Of a stretch of 64,000 nt of DNA, positions 11,457-24,200 are shown in pieces. The number at the start of each line of letters is the position of its first letter. Positions within the stretch are counted from its first letter, which is position 1. The stretch spans positions 11,718,001 through 11,782,000 of the forward strand of contig NC_048555.1 of assembly GCF_902806685.2 (NCBI RefSeq). Reading direction: 5' to 3'. Under the pieces are notes generated by a model that was not told the DNA's origin, searched no databases, and was given only the letters and a program-made list of their open reading frames with translations. The translations under genes and the position numbers were made by a program. Source of the stretch: Maniola hyperantus. Taxonomy: Eukaryota > Arthropoda > Insecta > Lepidoptera > Nymphalidae.

Positions 11457-11566
11457 TAGTACGCGACAGGTCGAGATGACAATCGGTGCTGGCGAGTGCG
11501 GGTGTGCGGGGCTTCCCCCCGCCTCATACCTCGATTGCCATCTCGACCTGTCACGAACTATAACCT
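11457..11566. mobile_element. Palindromic MITE, CGACAGGTCGAGATG ends
   Basis: The arms are CGCGACAGGTCGAGATGACA and the inverse of CGTGACAGGTCGAGATGGCA, around a GC-rich centre. A second copy lies at 23766-23851. Confidence 0.6.
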
Positions 11567-11878
11567 ACCTACGCTTTTTTTTGAAAAATGCCGAAAAAGT
11601 AATGTTCTTTTAGGTGTAACAGTTTAGCAATAATAACCGATTTAGTAAAATCATACTTGATGTTAAAGCTTATGTAAAGTAATTAAAAATTAGATAAGTA
11701 GGCCTAGAATCTATTAATATGTGAAGTAATATTACACAGTATTACAGGTTTATTAATATTAATTACAAACTAACAATTAAACGGCCATCGCTAAGCTCCC
11801 ATCGATAGAAAAATCGTAAAAAATCATTTTTTGGAGATCCGTAGCTATAGAATTGATAGTCTGACAAATTCAAGTTCA

Positions 11879-12444
11879 TCAGTACCCTTATTATAAATGC
11901 GAAAGTGTGTTTGTTTGTTGGTTTATTGGTTTGTTGATTTGTTGGTTTGTCCTTCAATCACGTTGCAACGGTGCAACAGATCGACGTGATATTTTGCATG
12001 GGTAAAGAAAAAGACATGGAGAGTGACATAGGCTACTTTTTGTCCCGGAAAATCAAAGAGTTTCCACGCGATTTTAAAAAACCTAATTCCACGCGGACGA
12101 AGTCGCGGGCATCTGCTAGTAGAAACTAAATCTCACTGGGGACTTAATATTGTAGTATTATTTCGAAATATTATAGGTAGGTACCTATATAAATAAAATA
12201 AAATAAAAAGCCTTTTATTTCTCACACTAGCTGATGCCCGGAACTTCGTACGCGTGGATTTCGTTTTTAAATATCCCGTGGGAACTCTGGGATAAAAAGT
12301 AGCCTATGTCACCAGATCTAAAACTATACCCATGCAAAAAATCACATCGATCCGTTGCTCTGTTACTACGTGATTGAAGGACAAACCAATAAACCAACAA
12401 ATCAACAGACAAAGACACTTTCGCATTTATAATAGGGGTAGTGA
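11879..12444. mobile_element. Pair of Helitron-like elements in opposite orientation
   Basis: The plus copy (11879-12119, 241 bp) starts TCAGTACCCTTATTATAAAT and ends GGGCATCTGCTAG, bordered by A and T. The minus copy (12444-12227) starts TCACTACCCCTATTATAAAT and ends in CTAG. The central sequence with CGATCCGTTGC is shared. Confidence 0.75.
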
Positions 12445-12824
12445 TTTGCAATCTTTTCAGTAACATGTTATACGTTCAATAAGATAAACTTTATCTAATC
12501 GCAAAGTCACCCAGAAAAAGTGGTTCGTTTTCCACCACCGCGGAACCCTGTATCCTCTAACGTATCACTTGTCAAGCAGGCTGCGGTTCGCACGATGCAC
12601 CTAGAGAGACCTAGAGATATTACCACACAGCAATTTAAAATAACCGTTTCAAAATATTTGCACCGTTTCACACGTGACGATCGGTACGCTTAGTATAAGA
12701 TTTTACGTCTCACCAAAACGTAGCTAGAATTCGAGAGTCGAAACACAATAACGTCAAAATAAAATGGACCTAAAGAGTCTTGAATTGAAATCAAAAATTC
12801 AATGCCACTGATTTTATTTTAACA

Positions 12825-13168
12825 CTAGCGACCCACCCCGGCTTCGCACGGGTGGCAATGTATATACTTATGTAGTATCCTTACTAATATTATAAATGCT
12901 ACCACCGCCGTCGCCTCCGTCTCGTTTTGTTGCGCGTAATATTTGTTAATTTTCGATGGAAGCTTGATTTCTTCCGACATTTTGTTCTAATATCGTCATA
13001 TTTCAAAAAATTTACACAAACCAATATTAAATTATACCTATAAACCTTCCTCTTGAATCACTCTATCTATTGGTGAAAACGCATTAAAATCCGTTGCGTA
13101 GTTTAAAAGATCTACGCGATCATACATACAGACAGCGGGAAGCGACTTTATTTTATACTATGTAGAGA
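12825..13168 (-). mobile_element. Helitron-like element, GCGACCC subtype
   Basis: On the minus strand it starts TCTCTACATAGTATAAAATA and ends CGGGGTGGGTCGCTAG. Similar to the plus-strand copy at 22462-22700. It lies between two inverted arms described at 12682-13318. Confidence 0.65.
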
Positions 13169-16100
13169 TTTCCGCTTGGAGCGCTGGCTGTAGATGTGTA
13201 TATAAACTTGAGCTTTAAAACAAGGCATTTAAGTACCAGTTTAATATAACGCGGAAGTGTTCGACACTCGAATACTATCAACGTTGGCGAGACATAAAAT
13301 CTCGTACTAAGCGTACGGAATGACTGTTTGTTAACTACATGCGCCCGCGCAAGTGGGCTACTACGTGATGTCAAAGCTTCGATCCTACAGCCAACGGTCT
13401 AAAATTCAGAGTTCTGCGTTCCACATTCATCTTCTGTCTTAGGTTTCTTTTATGGTACTACTAGATGATGCCCGCGACTTCATCCGCGTGGATTTAGGTT
13501 TTTAAAAATCTCGGTTGAACTCTTTGATTTTTCGGTATAAAAAGTAAGCCTTGGTAGCCTATATCACTCTCCAGGTCTTTAACTATATTCACACAAAAAA
13601 TCAAGGCGATCCTTTGCTCCGTTGGCACGTGATTCAAGAACCAACCAACACTTCTTCATTTATTAATATTTGTGTAGTGAACATCTCGTTCACAAACTTT
13701 GTTTGACCTATCTAATGGTCATTTACTTTAGCCTACGATGTTTCATTGAATCCGAACAAATATAACAAGTACCTACCTAGATACTTAAGTATTGATAATT
13801 AATTATATAATAAATTATGTATTCTTCAAATTTTGCACTTTTGTGAAAATTTATAATTTTGTTTTTTAAAATTTATAATTTTATCAATTTTTGTAAATAT
13901 GTTTAATGTTTATGTTAGTTTGTACTCGTAGTTTAATTAGTGTAATTGGCTTTATGGCCGTTCTAATTAAATAATAAATAAATAAATAAATAAATTACAT
14001 AAATGAACATAAACACTAGGGAAACGGTTAATAGCTGTGTTAGTTAAAAAACTGTGTTACAGCTATTAGCGCCCACCTCCGGATTTAGATATTTATTACA
14101 GTAATATAGAAATAGAGTAGATTAGTAATAATTAAATAATCAGAATTCACAAGTAATTTAAAGCACTTAATAAGCTAGTGTGCGTGTGTGCGTATGCTTG
14201 CGTGTGTGTATGTGTGCGCGTCTGTGTGTGTATATGTGTGTGTGTATGTGTATTTGTGTGTTTGTGTGTTTTTACATGCTATCATGATTCTTCTTCTCAA
14301 TCGTTCACTCTTGACAGAGTGGTCGTGGCTATGAATTCTTCACTGCTGCTCGTGCGATCTCCCTCCAGCGACTTCGGCTATCATGATAGTGCCTGTAATG
14401 GGCCTGTATGTCTGTGTGGATAGGTGTAGTAACGTAGTATAGTAACTGAATATCGAGTGGCATTAACCTGGAGTAGTAAATAACGTCTAGTACATATTTA
14501 AGTTTATTCGTGACGAATCGTCAACCTTATGCTTCTTCTACACGATCAGTAACTTATCGTGATCTTTACAAAAGTTTCAGTACCTAAGTAAAGGACCTAG
14601 ATATCCATAAAAAGGCAATAAATCTAGATATTTAAATAAATCCTAGCGAAAGATGATGTATGATTCTAATGTACACAGGAAATGATATCATAGTAATATC
14701 TAGGAGTAAAAACAATAAGTATTCTTTATTTAAACTAGCTTATGCTCGCGACTTCATCCGCGTGGACTACACAAATTTCCAACCCCGATTTCACCCCCTT
14801 AGGGGTTGAATTTTCAAAAATCCTTTCTTAGCGGATGCCTCCGTCATAATAGCTATCTACATGCCAAATTTCAGCTCGATCCATCCTGTAGTTTGAGCTG
14901 TGTGTTAAAAGATCAGTCAGTCAGGCAGTCAGTTAGTCCTTTCCTTTTCCTTTTATATGTTTATAGAAGATATCTTGGTAGATTATGTCGCAAGGGTATA
15001 ATTAGGTATATTTTTTGGATGTATGGGGTATTTATTGTTAGAATCCTTACAGTAAGTTAGGTAAGTAGGTAAGTTATCCCGAATGACATAGGCTATAATT
15101 TAAAAAAAAATCGACATGGCGTTTGTATGGCGCCATTTTCACTAATTAGAGTTTTTTTACTTTTTAGCTCGTTTTTTGGCAGAGCTTGTATTTTTTACAG
15201 GTTGCTTACAGCATCAATTTTGGCAGCTTTATATAACCCGATTTGGTTTGAAATAGCTTTTCTATAGCTATACCAATTATTTACTTCAATGTAAGCTTCC
15301 ATATATGCAAGTCGTGCAATTACGAAGTTCAGGTCAAGCCAAGATTTTACGATTCGCCATGTTTAGTTGCAGTTAATGTGAATGATGATTTTATCACTAC
15401 TAAAATAATAGTTTCTATGAACTGAAACGTCTAACATTAAACGAGCATATTACTAGCTTATGTCGTCAGCTTCGACTGCTTCTCAATCTCTATAAGTAAC
15501 TTTTCGGAGTTATGTGCGTTTTTAAGTAATTAAAATATCACTTGCTTTAACGGTGAAGGAAAACATCGTGAGGAAACCTGAAAGCCTGAGAGTTCTCCAT
15601 AATGTTCTCAAAGGTGTGTGTAGTCTGCCAATCCGCACTTGGCCAGCGTGGTAGACTATGGCCAAAACCCTTCTCACTCTGAGAGGAGACCCGTGCTCTG
15701 TAGTGAGCCGGTGATGGGTTGATCATGATGATGATGATCTGTTAAGTATCGATTGCACCACATCACCATTAAAGAGCCGTAAAAAATAGGCAACAGACGA
15801 AACGTCATTTTTGTCTCCGGGATTAAAAAATTGGCTAAAATCGTACCTATTCTTATATTTTTTGGTGGGAAATGGGTGCTAATTCAACTTTTGTTGCATT
15901 CACAAAATTTTATCTATTGATCTTTTCTCAAAGGTAAATATAACCTACTAAATTTTCATAGCTCTATTTTGTACCTAAGTACCAATTGTTTATAAATAGA
16001 GGTGAGTTTAAAAGAAGACTTTGTGGAGTAAAACCTTAATACCCATCTCAATAGTTTGCGAGCAATCTAAGTCAATGGGCGTTGGTAAATCTGTCGTTAA

Positions 16101-17385
16101 GGCCGTAGTCCACCTCACTGACCAAGTTCAGATTGGCAGACTTCACACACCTTTGAAGTCATGAAGGATTCCTCACGATGCAATGGTTTCCTTCACCGTT
16201 AAATCAATAAGTGCCTAAAACGCATATAGCTCTGAAAAGTTTGAGGTGTGTGCCCGGGATCGAATCCTGAACTCCCTGAATAGGAAACCGAAGTCTTAAC
16301 CACTAAGCTATCACCGCCGTTTTATGGGAGGTAAAAGATTAAATTAGTCATACTGAACATGTCTTATATTTTTTTCAGTTAACTATACTAATGTTATAGA
16401 GAGGTAAAGTTTGTATGTTTGTAGGAAGTACCTAATCTCTGGAACTAATGAACCGATTTTGAAAATTCTTTCACCAGTAGAAAGCTACATTATTCTGAAT
16501 GACAGCTATATTTTATTTCCAAAAATATTAGAGATCTCTACGTAAATTGTAATAAGCTACCCGTGCGAAGCCGGGGCGGTTCGCTAGTCACTAACTAAGC
16601 ATATTAAACTCTCATGCAACTTGATCTTAGTTCACGGTCGTACCTCTTAGTAGCATATAATTTGGTGATTGCTTTATTTTTTGAGTTATTACGCTCAATT
16701 GAAATTACCATCATTACTGACTTAAGTACGTGTATATAAATAAAAGCTTCATAATATTATGATTACTGTCATGGCAATAATAGATTAGATTTCTTGTTGC
16801 TATTCTTTTGATGTGCGATTAAATTCAGACTTATAAAGTGTGCAAGACAAAATGTAAAATCACTACCCATGTTATAAACGCAAAAGTGTGTTTGTTGTTT
16901 TGTCCTTCAATCACTTTGTAACGGGCAATTAATCGAAGTATTCTTTGCATGAATATAATTATTAAAGACTGTGATTATGAATGTAGCCTGTATGTCCTTA
17001 GATGAATGATTACTATCTCTATGCCTATGTCACTCTCCAGAGGCTACATTCTATCCTAGAAAATCAAAGAGTTCCCACGGTATTTTTCATAAACTAAATC
17101 TACGAGAACGAAGTCGTGGGTACTGACTTAATCTAAACTTACGAGTAAGTATATTATAAATGATTGAAAAATCTAAAAATGATTGAAAATCTTCCTATAA
17201 AAATTACTGCACATACCTACTACAATAAACCCTTGAAATAAAAATCTATGGACTTTTAACTGTAGAGGATTGCATGCAAGACATGATATTTTCTGTAGCT
17301 AGAAATACCCAAAAGAAAGAAAAAAGAAATAAATAATTATTAGATGAATAGGACAAAATAAAAAATTTAGATTTTTTCGATATTT

Positions 17386-17391
17386 TTTATT
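17386..17391 (-). terminator. Candidate poly(A) signal of CPR-C
   Basis: AATAAA on the minus strand lies about 210 nt after the CPR-C stop codon. A similar spacing is seen for CPR-D. Confidence 0.4.
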
Positions 17392-17601
17392 ATAACTCAA
17401 TCACACAGTGATTTTAGTAAATCTATCGTTTTCATACAATCATAATAATAAAATGATAAAATGATATGTACAAAATATGACACGTTGTAATTTTTTTAAA
17501 CATTTTCGTATGCTCTGCTAATTAAATAAAGTTTTTTTTTTACAATTTTCTTATGCCATGTTACACTAAAACTAGAACTAAGAATTTGCTAAAACTTTGG
17601 A

Positions 17602-20600
17602 CTAGTATTTGTAACCATCTTGTTCACTGAAGCTTGGTGGTTGTCTGGGGCCTCCAAACTGTTCTGGTCCACCTTGGTTGCCTTGGCTGGGCCCTGGTAA
17701 TCCAGGTGAACTTGGACGCTGGCCATTCACACTTTGAGATCCTGGAGCAGTACCACCTGGACGCGGTCCACTAACTCCTTGAGTTCCCGTAAAATCTGGA
17801 CGTCCATTTACACCCTGAGATCCAGTATATCCTGGACTTTTTCCAATTACGCCTTGAGTTCCGGGTGAACTACCATTTAAGCCCCCATTCACACCAGGAC
17901 GCTGTTCATTTATGCCTTGAGATCCTGCAGAAGGTCCATTAACACCTGGGAATCCTGGAGAACTTGGTCTTTGCTGAGCTGGGAATGATTGACTGGGCCT
18001 GTCATACTGGTAAGGCGCTTGGATTGGAAGTAAACTTTTAGGACCTGATGGCCCTTGAGCTGAAGTGGATTGTTGACTTCCCAGTCCAAATTGTGAGGGT
18101 CCTTGACTAGGTCCTACGTTAGATCCAAAAGAAGGCTGTTTAACTTGACCAAAGACGCTTCCAGTTCCAGGTTTCTGTGTCCCAGAGGATCCTCCAAACG
18201 GTGAGCTTCCTTGGTTAGTCCCAGTAATTCGACCAAATGGTTGGTTTCCATTTTGTGGACCTTGACCTATCTGACCATTAGATCCAGTGCTACCAGTGCC
18301 GAATTGAGTAGAACCTTTAATTCCATTATATGCACCAGAAGGCTGGTTAGTGTTAGGTTGGTACTGAGAGCCTTTGCTAAGTTGAGAAGTTATTCCACTA
18401 GGTCTATTACCAAAGGAAGGGCCGCTTGCCTTTGCTTCATATTGGTAGCCTGAGGATCCAGAACCAGTTGGTCCCGAGGAGCCCTGGCTTCCAGGTCTGA
18501 CTTGAGAGCCTTGTGATGACCCAAATGGTTTATTGGCATTTAATTGGTTTTGTCCCTGGCCAAAGATACCTGCTGGTCCTGTAGGTTGGGTACCAGGTCT
18601 ATTTAAATTCTGTGACTGGCCAAATTGAGAAGTTCCGAAAGGAGATTCAGATGAAGGAAGTTTACCAGACTGAAGACCTAAGGACCCTTGGCCATTCTGA
18701 GATCCGAATATTGAAGTCTGACCTTGGTTTGCTTGAGGACGATTCGGACTCAATCCTCCAGAGCCAAATTGTGTGGTTGACCCGAAAGTATTTTTAGGTT
18801 GGTTGTAGTTATATCCGTTAGAACCTTGGCCTTGAGAGGTTTGATCTAGTCCTTGGCCAATAGATCCCTGGCCTGAAGATTGACGGAATGGGCCTTGGCT
18901 ACTTCCAATACTGGTTTGGTATTGTCCGCTTTGTCCCTGAGGCCCTATAACAAATTGACCTGGTCCTTGGCTAGGTTTCAGTTGTCCAATCTGACCCGAT
19001 GGGCCGAATTGGCTGATTGGGTCTTGGCTACTTCCAATACTGGTTTGGTACTGCCCGCTTTGTCCTTGAGGTTTGGCCTGTCCTGTAGCAAATTGACCAG
19101 ATCCTTGGCTAGGTTTCAGTTGTCCAATCTGGCCCGATTGGCCGAACTGGCTCCCTGGACCTTGGTTACTTCCAGAGCCTTGTTGATACTGGCTGATTTG
19201 TCCTTGAGGTCCACTGGGTCCGATGCCAAATTGATTAGATCCTGGACTTGTTTGACCTGCCTGACCTGGCTGACCACTTGATCCAAAAGTTCCTCGGTTT
19301 GCAGAGAATTGATTGCTTTGAGCCTGAGTGGCTGGTCCTTTTGAGAATGATCCTTGGATGAAGCCCTGACCCTGTCCTTGAGGTCGGTTAAAAGAAGTTT
19401 GTCCTTTATTATACTGCTGGGGACCTTCTGACTCGTATTCCTCTGGACGGTACGCACCTAAAAGATAATAATATGAATTTCGAACTTTTATGAAGAAAAT
19501 GTTTTAACCGACTTATAAAAAAGGAAAGTTATTTAATACCAATTTATAAATATCAAAATGTCTGTCTGTCTATCTGCTACGTTTTCACAGCCTTTTGGTT
19601 ATCCGATTTTGATGAAATTCGGTACATAGGATTATTTCATCCCGGAAAATCAAAATGTTGTTAATAGACTTAAATCCACGTGGACAAATTCGCGGGCATA
19701 GAACATGTAATTTAGTAAAAATATTATTCTAATTAAAATTACATTAGTGAAATAAATATTTTAATGCATTAAAATGACGCAGTCGAGTTCATGACATTAC
19801 AACCCAAAAAAATAATTTCATCATCATCATCATCAACCCATCGCTTGATCACTAATGAGCACGGGTCTCCTCTCAGAATGAAAAGAAATTGACTATGATC
19901 TACCACGCTGGCCAAGTGCGGATTCGCAGCCGTCACACACCTTTGAGAACATTACATGGTACTCCGAGGTATACAAGTTTCATCAAGCTGGAAGTTGAAA
20001 AAATTCCTTCCTAAAGTTGAAAAACTTTATTTAAATAAAAAAAAATGATTACCTTCTTGAGTACCAGCGGCCGCCGCTCTAGCGTTCTCTTCAATCGACT
20101 TCAATATTTCCTCAGGAATGGGATGAGGAGTAGGCAAATGGTCTCCTTGAGGCTGGAATCCATTTTCATCAGCAGTATAAGTCAAAGAGTAAGCCTGTCC
20201 ATTATCACCAGTATAGGAAAAACCACCTTGAGCCGTTACCCCATTCGTTGCAACACCAGATTCTTCTGCAGAAATACCGTTGGATGTTTCATAGCTGTAT
20301 AGGTAGGATTCGCCATTGTTTTCGTTTATGTACTTCAGGATATCAGCATTCCTGTCTGATGCTGCTTGGGGACGCTCCGGTCTGTAAGCCTGATCTTGAG
20401 GCACATTGAAACCTTGGGTCCCTTTTCCAAATACTTGGTTAGAAGGACCTCCTGATTGAGGTCTGTAAGTTTGCTGCGCACCAACATTATATGTACCAGC
20501 TACAGGAGTTGATCCAAAAGTGCCTTGGGAAGCACCAAAAGGAGCATTTGCTCCAAGTAAAGGAATCTTACCATAAGCACCAGGTGCTAAAGCATTTCCA

Positions 20601-21695
20601 CCAGTTCCAATTTGGAATTGGTTAAATCCACTTGTACCTTGATTAAATCCAGGTTCGTTTTGAGTATTTCCAGAAACTCCTGATCCTGGCTGGCGAGCAT
20701 TTCCACCAGTTCCACTTTGGAATTGGTTAATTCCACTTGTACCTTGATTAAATCCAACTGGTCCTTGGCTAATTCCAGTTCCAAATCCAAGTCCATTTTG
20801 GGAACTTCCTGAAACTCCTCCATATATGGGCCGTGATTGTCCTGATCCTGGTTGGCGTCCTGATGGAAGTTCTTGTCCAAAACCTGGTCCTCCTAGTCCT
20901 GAACTGGAACCTGGTCGTCCAGATGCTGACAACCCTGGCGCAATCAAGGAACCAGGGCTGCCACCTGCTGTTGCAGCATTTACTGGTGGAAGGTAAGCCC
21001 TGTCTAACTTGTCTGCATAGCCATAGGCTATGACAGATAGGACTATTAGCTGAAATAAAAAGAAATATGTAAGAAATTATCTAGATCCGGCCCGGATTTG
21101 CTTGAGTTTCCGTCAGTCAGTTTCTGAAAATTCTTTCTTAGTGGGGTCTACGTCAAACAGGAAATCCACATGCAAAATCTCAAGCACCTAAGTACCCAGC
21201 AATCATTGTTGATCACATTCATAGTGTCAATCAGTAATCAATCGATTTTTTTAATTTATAAAAATGCATAAAATCAGTTTCTGTAATCAGAAAATCTTGC
21301 AAAATATGAAACCTAGATATTTGGTTGGGCATAATTGCTGGTACTAAAAAATATGTAGTTTAGAAAATTAGGAATTTGTACTACCTACTCAAGAAAAATG
21401 CGTATTTTTTTATAAAACTGCGTTAACGTATTTCTTAATTAAGTATATTTTGTGTAAATAAAGCTTGTAATAGAGCTTTATTGAAAGCTCTTTATTATTT
21501 TTAAAGGGATTAAAGGTCAGTAAATATAAACCTATGCATACACGATCACTTAATCCCTTTGATTATTAAATTATTTATTAAAGCGCACATAAACTTAATT
21601 ACATCTTAAGAGCTACACGCTAATTGTTTGAACTTTAAACCAAGCTTAAGTGATCTAATTAGTATTAAAAATATAAAAAAAATTACCAGCTTCAT
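17602..21695 (-). CDS. CPR-C: long Gly/Gln/Ser-rich RR-1 cuticular protein
   Basis: Three exons on the minus strand: 21695-21687 (MKL), 21049-20053 and 19457-17602. They total 2862 nt and 953 aa with phases that agree. The signal peptide (MKLLIVLSVIAYGYA) is followed by DKLDRAYLPPVNAATAGGSPG. Residues about 30-250 are Gly/Ser/Gln/Pro-rich, with a duplicated phrase FNQGTSG(I/F)NQFQ(S/I)GTGGNA. The R&R domain is at about 252-314 and is a textbook RR-1: YSYETSNG, GGFSYTGDNG, YTADENGF, then GDHLPTPHPIP. After EEG the last exon adds about 620 residues of GSQGVNG-, QFG- and GQG-type repeats with almost no charge, ending FGGPRQPPSFSEQDGYKY, shared with CPR-D. This composition suggests a disordered, elastic or space-filling matrix protein with one chitin anchor. 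Pro-resilin-like would be a fair description, though no canonical resilin repeat was recognised. Function beyond chitin binding is inference. Confidence 0.95.
18890..19165 (-). repeat. DNA-level tandem repeat inside CPR-C exon 3
   Basis: Two nearly identical units of about 130-135 bp and a more diverged third encode QYQTSIGSSQ, GPSGQIGQLKPSQG and QFATGQ. The near identity in DNA, not only in protein, points to recent unequal exchange within the coding exon. Confidence 0.75.
19540..20010. mobile_element. Transposon remnants in CPR-C intron 2
   Basis: A degenerate Helitron-like fragment (about 19540-19700; CTGTCTGTCTAT near the start, TTCGCGGGCAT near the end) is followed by a truncated minus-strand SINE (about 19813-20000; CATCATCATCATCAACCCAT). 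Confidence 0.55.
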
Positions 21696-21757
21696 ATCAA
21701 AAAGCTGTTCTAGTGGCAAAGGATGAACTCTGAATGTTGGTACGCCAAATCATCCCA

Positions 21758-21765
21758 TATTTATA
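21758..21765 (-). promoter_or_regulatory. TATA box of CPR-C
   Basis: TATAAATA lies 34 bp upstream of a TCAGAGT initiator (+1 near 21731) and 63 bp upstream of the ATG at 21695. This spacing is typical of arthropod core promoters. Confidence 0.7.
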
Positions 21766-22461
21766 TCATGCGAAATTCGTTCACCTCGCTTTGTGACTTA
21801 CCTAAACATGTACTGAATAACCTTTGACTGTTCAAGTGAATCTTCAGTAGATACTTGTGTGAGTAATGCTTGCTCAATTTTCCGATCGATTTTGCCGATA
21901 CACTAATTATTGTGATCGTCCGCTCATGTGAAAGATGCGTTGTTAATGACAGACGACATTGTTCGTGATTTGTCAAGGTCTCGAGCTTTTAATCTGCGTT
22001 AGAACCACAGGTTGGAACAATGAATTTTTTCCAACTATTGCAAACTTAAAAAGAACTATTTCTTAGGTCTTCACTTTTTTGGTCGTTTTACTTGAAATAC
22101 CTACGTGGTAAGTAAACGTGAATTTTTATGAAATTCGCAGCATCTTATACGTAGATTGCATTAGGGATTACGTCGTCATTCAACCCATCGATCTTTGATT
22201 TTATGGGACAAAAAGTAGCCTATGTTCATCTCCTGCGCAGGCTATTTCTGTACCAAATGTCAAATTCCGTGGGAACTCTTTGATTTTTCAGGACAAGTAT
22301 CCTATGTCCGTCTCCAGGATGCAAGCTATCTGTGTACAAAAGTTAAATTCGGTTAAACGTATGGGCTGTGGAAAGATAACAAACCGACAAACTGGCAGAC
22401 ACATTCCCATTTATAATATTAGTATGTATAGGAATACTTTTAATCAACCCAATCCAAATCT

Positions 22462-22700
22462 TCTCTACATAGTATAAAATAAAGGCGCTTCCCGCTGTCT
22501 GTATGTATGAACGCGTAGATCTTTTAAACTACTCAACGGATTTTAATGCGGTTTTCACCAATAGACAGAGTGATTCAAGAGGAAGGTTAACAGGTATAGT
22601 TTAATATTGGTTTGTGTTAATTTGATGAAATATGGCGATATTTGAACAAAATTTCGGAGTATCAACATTGCACCGATGCGAAGCCGGGGCGGGTCGCTAG
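22462..22700 (+). mobile_element. Helitron-like element, GCGACCC subtype
   Basis: It starts TCTCTACATAGTATAAAATA and ends GGGGCGGGTCGCTAG before T. It is the opposite-orientation relative of 12825-13168. Confidence 0.65.
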
Positions 22701-23283
22701 TTAAATATATAAAAGGATTTACTCAAACTACTGGACAGATCGGGCTGAAACTTGGCATGCAGATAGCTATTATGACGTAGGCATCCGCTAAGAAAGGATT
22801 TTTTAAAATTCAACCCCTAAGGGGGTTAAATAGGGGTTTGAAATTTGTGTAGTCATAAGCTATATAGTTTTCCTATATAAATTCTTTGCCAAATTAATCA
22901 AAAGGTGCTTGTTAAACTAAACATATAATAGAGTACGAAATAAGTAGGTTTGTTCTTTATTAACTCCAATCACTCAATATCGACAGCATTTTCCATACAA
23001 TTGAACTTTTAATAGGTAATACCGACTCAACCTCAGGGCATGTTGCAGTATTAGTTAAGATCATAACACATTAGCTCGACCATCTCGCCTAAGGATATAT
23101 TTAACCTATTATTATTTCGATACCTATTATAACAATTAGTTCGTACTTTTGTCATGAAAATAATATCCATCGTAAAGACTAGCGATCGGGTTCGCTCGGC
23201 GAAAATATACATCTTTGTTCCATATCCATCCCGTGAGGATTTCAAAAATCCAGCTATACTCCTGAGATAAAGGGAACCTTTGC

Positions 23284-23465
23284 CAAATTAGAGCCTCAAT
23301 AGCTCAACCGGTATAGGAGTGGACTGAAAACCGAAAGGTCGACGGTTCAAACCCCGCCCGTTGCACTATTGTCGTACCTACTCCTAGCACAAGCCTGACG
23401 CCTAATTGGAGAGGAAAGGGGAATATTAGTCATTTAACATGGCTAATATTCTTAAAAAAAAAATC
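23284..23465 (+). mobile_element. tRNA-derived SINE (family 2)
   Basis: A-box region TAGCTCAACCGGTATAGGAG, B box GGTTCAAACCC, body TAATTGGAGAGGAAAGGGGA and a terminal A run. It is the best-preserved copy of the family here. Confidence 0.8.
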
Positions 23466-23765
23466 AGCTTTCTAGCTTTAGTTTTGGGCTGGTCGTTGAT
23501 AGATCAGTTAGGGTCGATTTATACTAGCAGCAAATCGAAGCGAATTTCTAAAATTTACCACAGCAAACGGTAGAACAAAAACTTCTTGCCCAGATGAAAA
23601 ATTCGCTGGAATTCGTGTTTACTTCACTTTGTGGAGATAGAGGTCAATATGCTGTGTTCAATTTTAGAAATTCGCTTCGATTCGCTTCCAGAATAAATAA
23701 TTGACCCTAAGTCAAGACGTCTTTTCAATAAAGTTGAGAGGATCGCCGGCATTGTTACAGAAATA

Positions 23766-23851
23766 TAGTCCGCGACAGGTCGAGATGGAAATTGTGTGCG
23801 AGGCGTCCCCCCCGCCTCATACCCCGATCGCCATCTCGACCTGTCGCGGAC
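23766..23851. mobile_element. Palindromic MITE, CGACAGGTCGAGATG ends
   Basis: 86 bp with 20-bp arms TCCGCGACAGGTCGAGATGG and its exact inverse, around a C-rich centre. Second copy at 11457-11566. Confidence 0.7.
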
Positions 23852-24200
23852 AAAGTGACAGAAATCATGTCAGGCTTCAGTCTTATCTGAAAAGGAATCT
23901 GAGTAGGTTAGGTATTATTGGCTTCATGACATAGCGTCTTTTGTAGGGACGGTCTTGCGCCTAAATCAAGCAGCTCCCTGAAACTCGTTTGAAAAGATCC
24001 GCTCAACAATACGTAATTGATTCGTAATTGATAATTATTATTATAATTACATAGAAGAGTAGCGACACTATTCACTAACCAATTGTAGAGAGTGAATGAT
24101 CAAATCATAAAAGCAAAGCCTTCTGTTCATATTACAAAGAACTTTGTCGAAAAGAAAATTATAGCTAAGTTGACAATAGCTTCTTTCGCAAGCCGTTGTC

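Larger units (their letters stand above)
9410..17380. other. 8-kb intergenic region between CPR-B and CPR-C
   Basis: No host gene was found. Contents besides the entries listed separately: a (TG)n/(TGCG)n microsatellite at 14178-14275, Helitron pieces at 13461-13660, 14735-14970, 16382-16587 and 16860-17128, and SINE copies at 15490-15738 (plus) and about 16050-16320 (minus). The segments 11110-11260, 12450-12680, 13680-14170, 14430-14730, 15060-15480 and 15740-16040 have no recognised feature. Short open frames here are made of microsatellite or repeat sequence. Confidence 0.6.

Noticed and set aside
14178..14423. Cys/Val-rich 81-residue frame
   Set aside because: It is a translation of a (TG)n microsatellite.
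17602..19457. CPR-C tail as collagen
   Set aside because: Gly spacing is irregular (no sustained Gly-X-Y), and the R&R domain and signal peptide place it among cuticle proteins.
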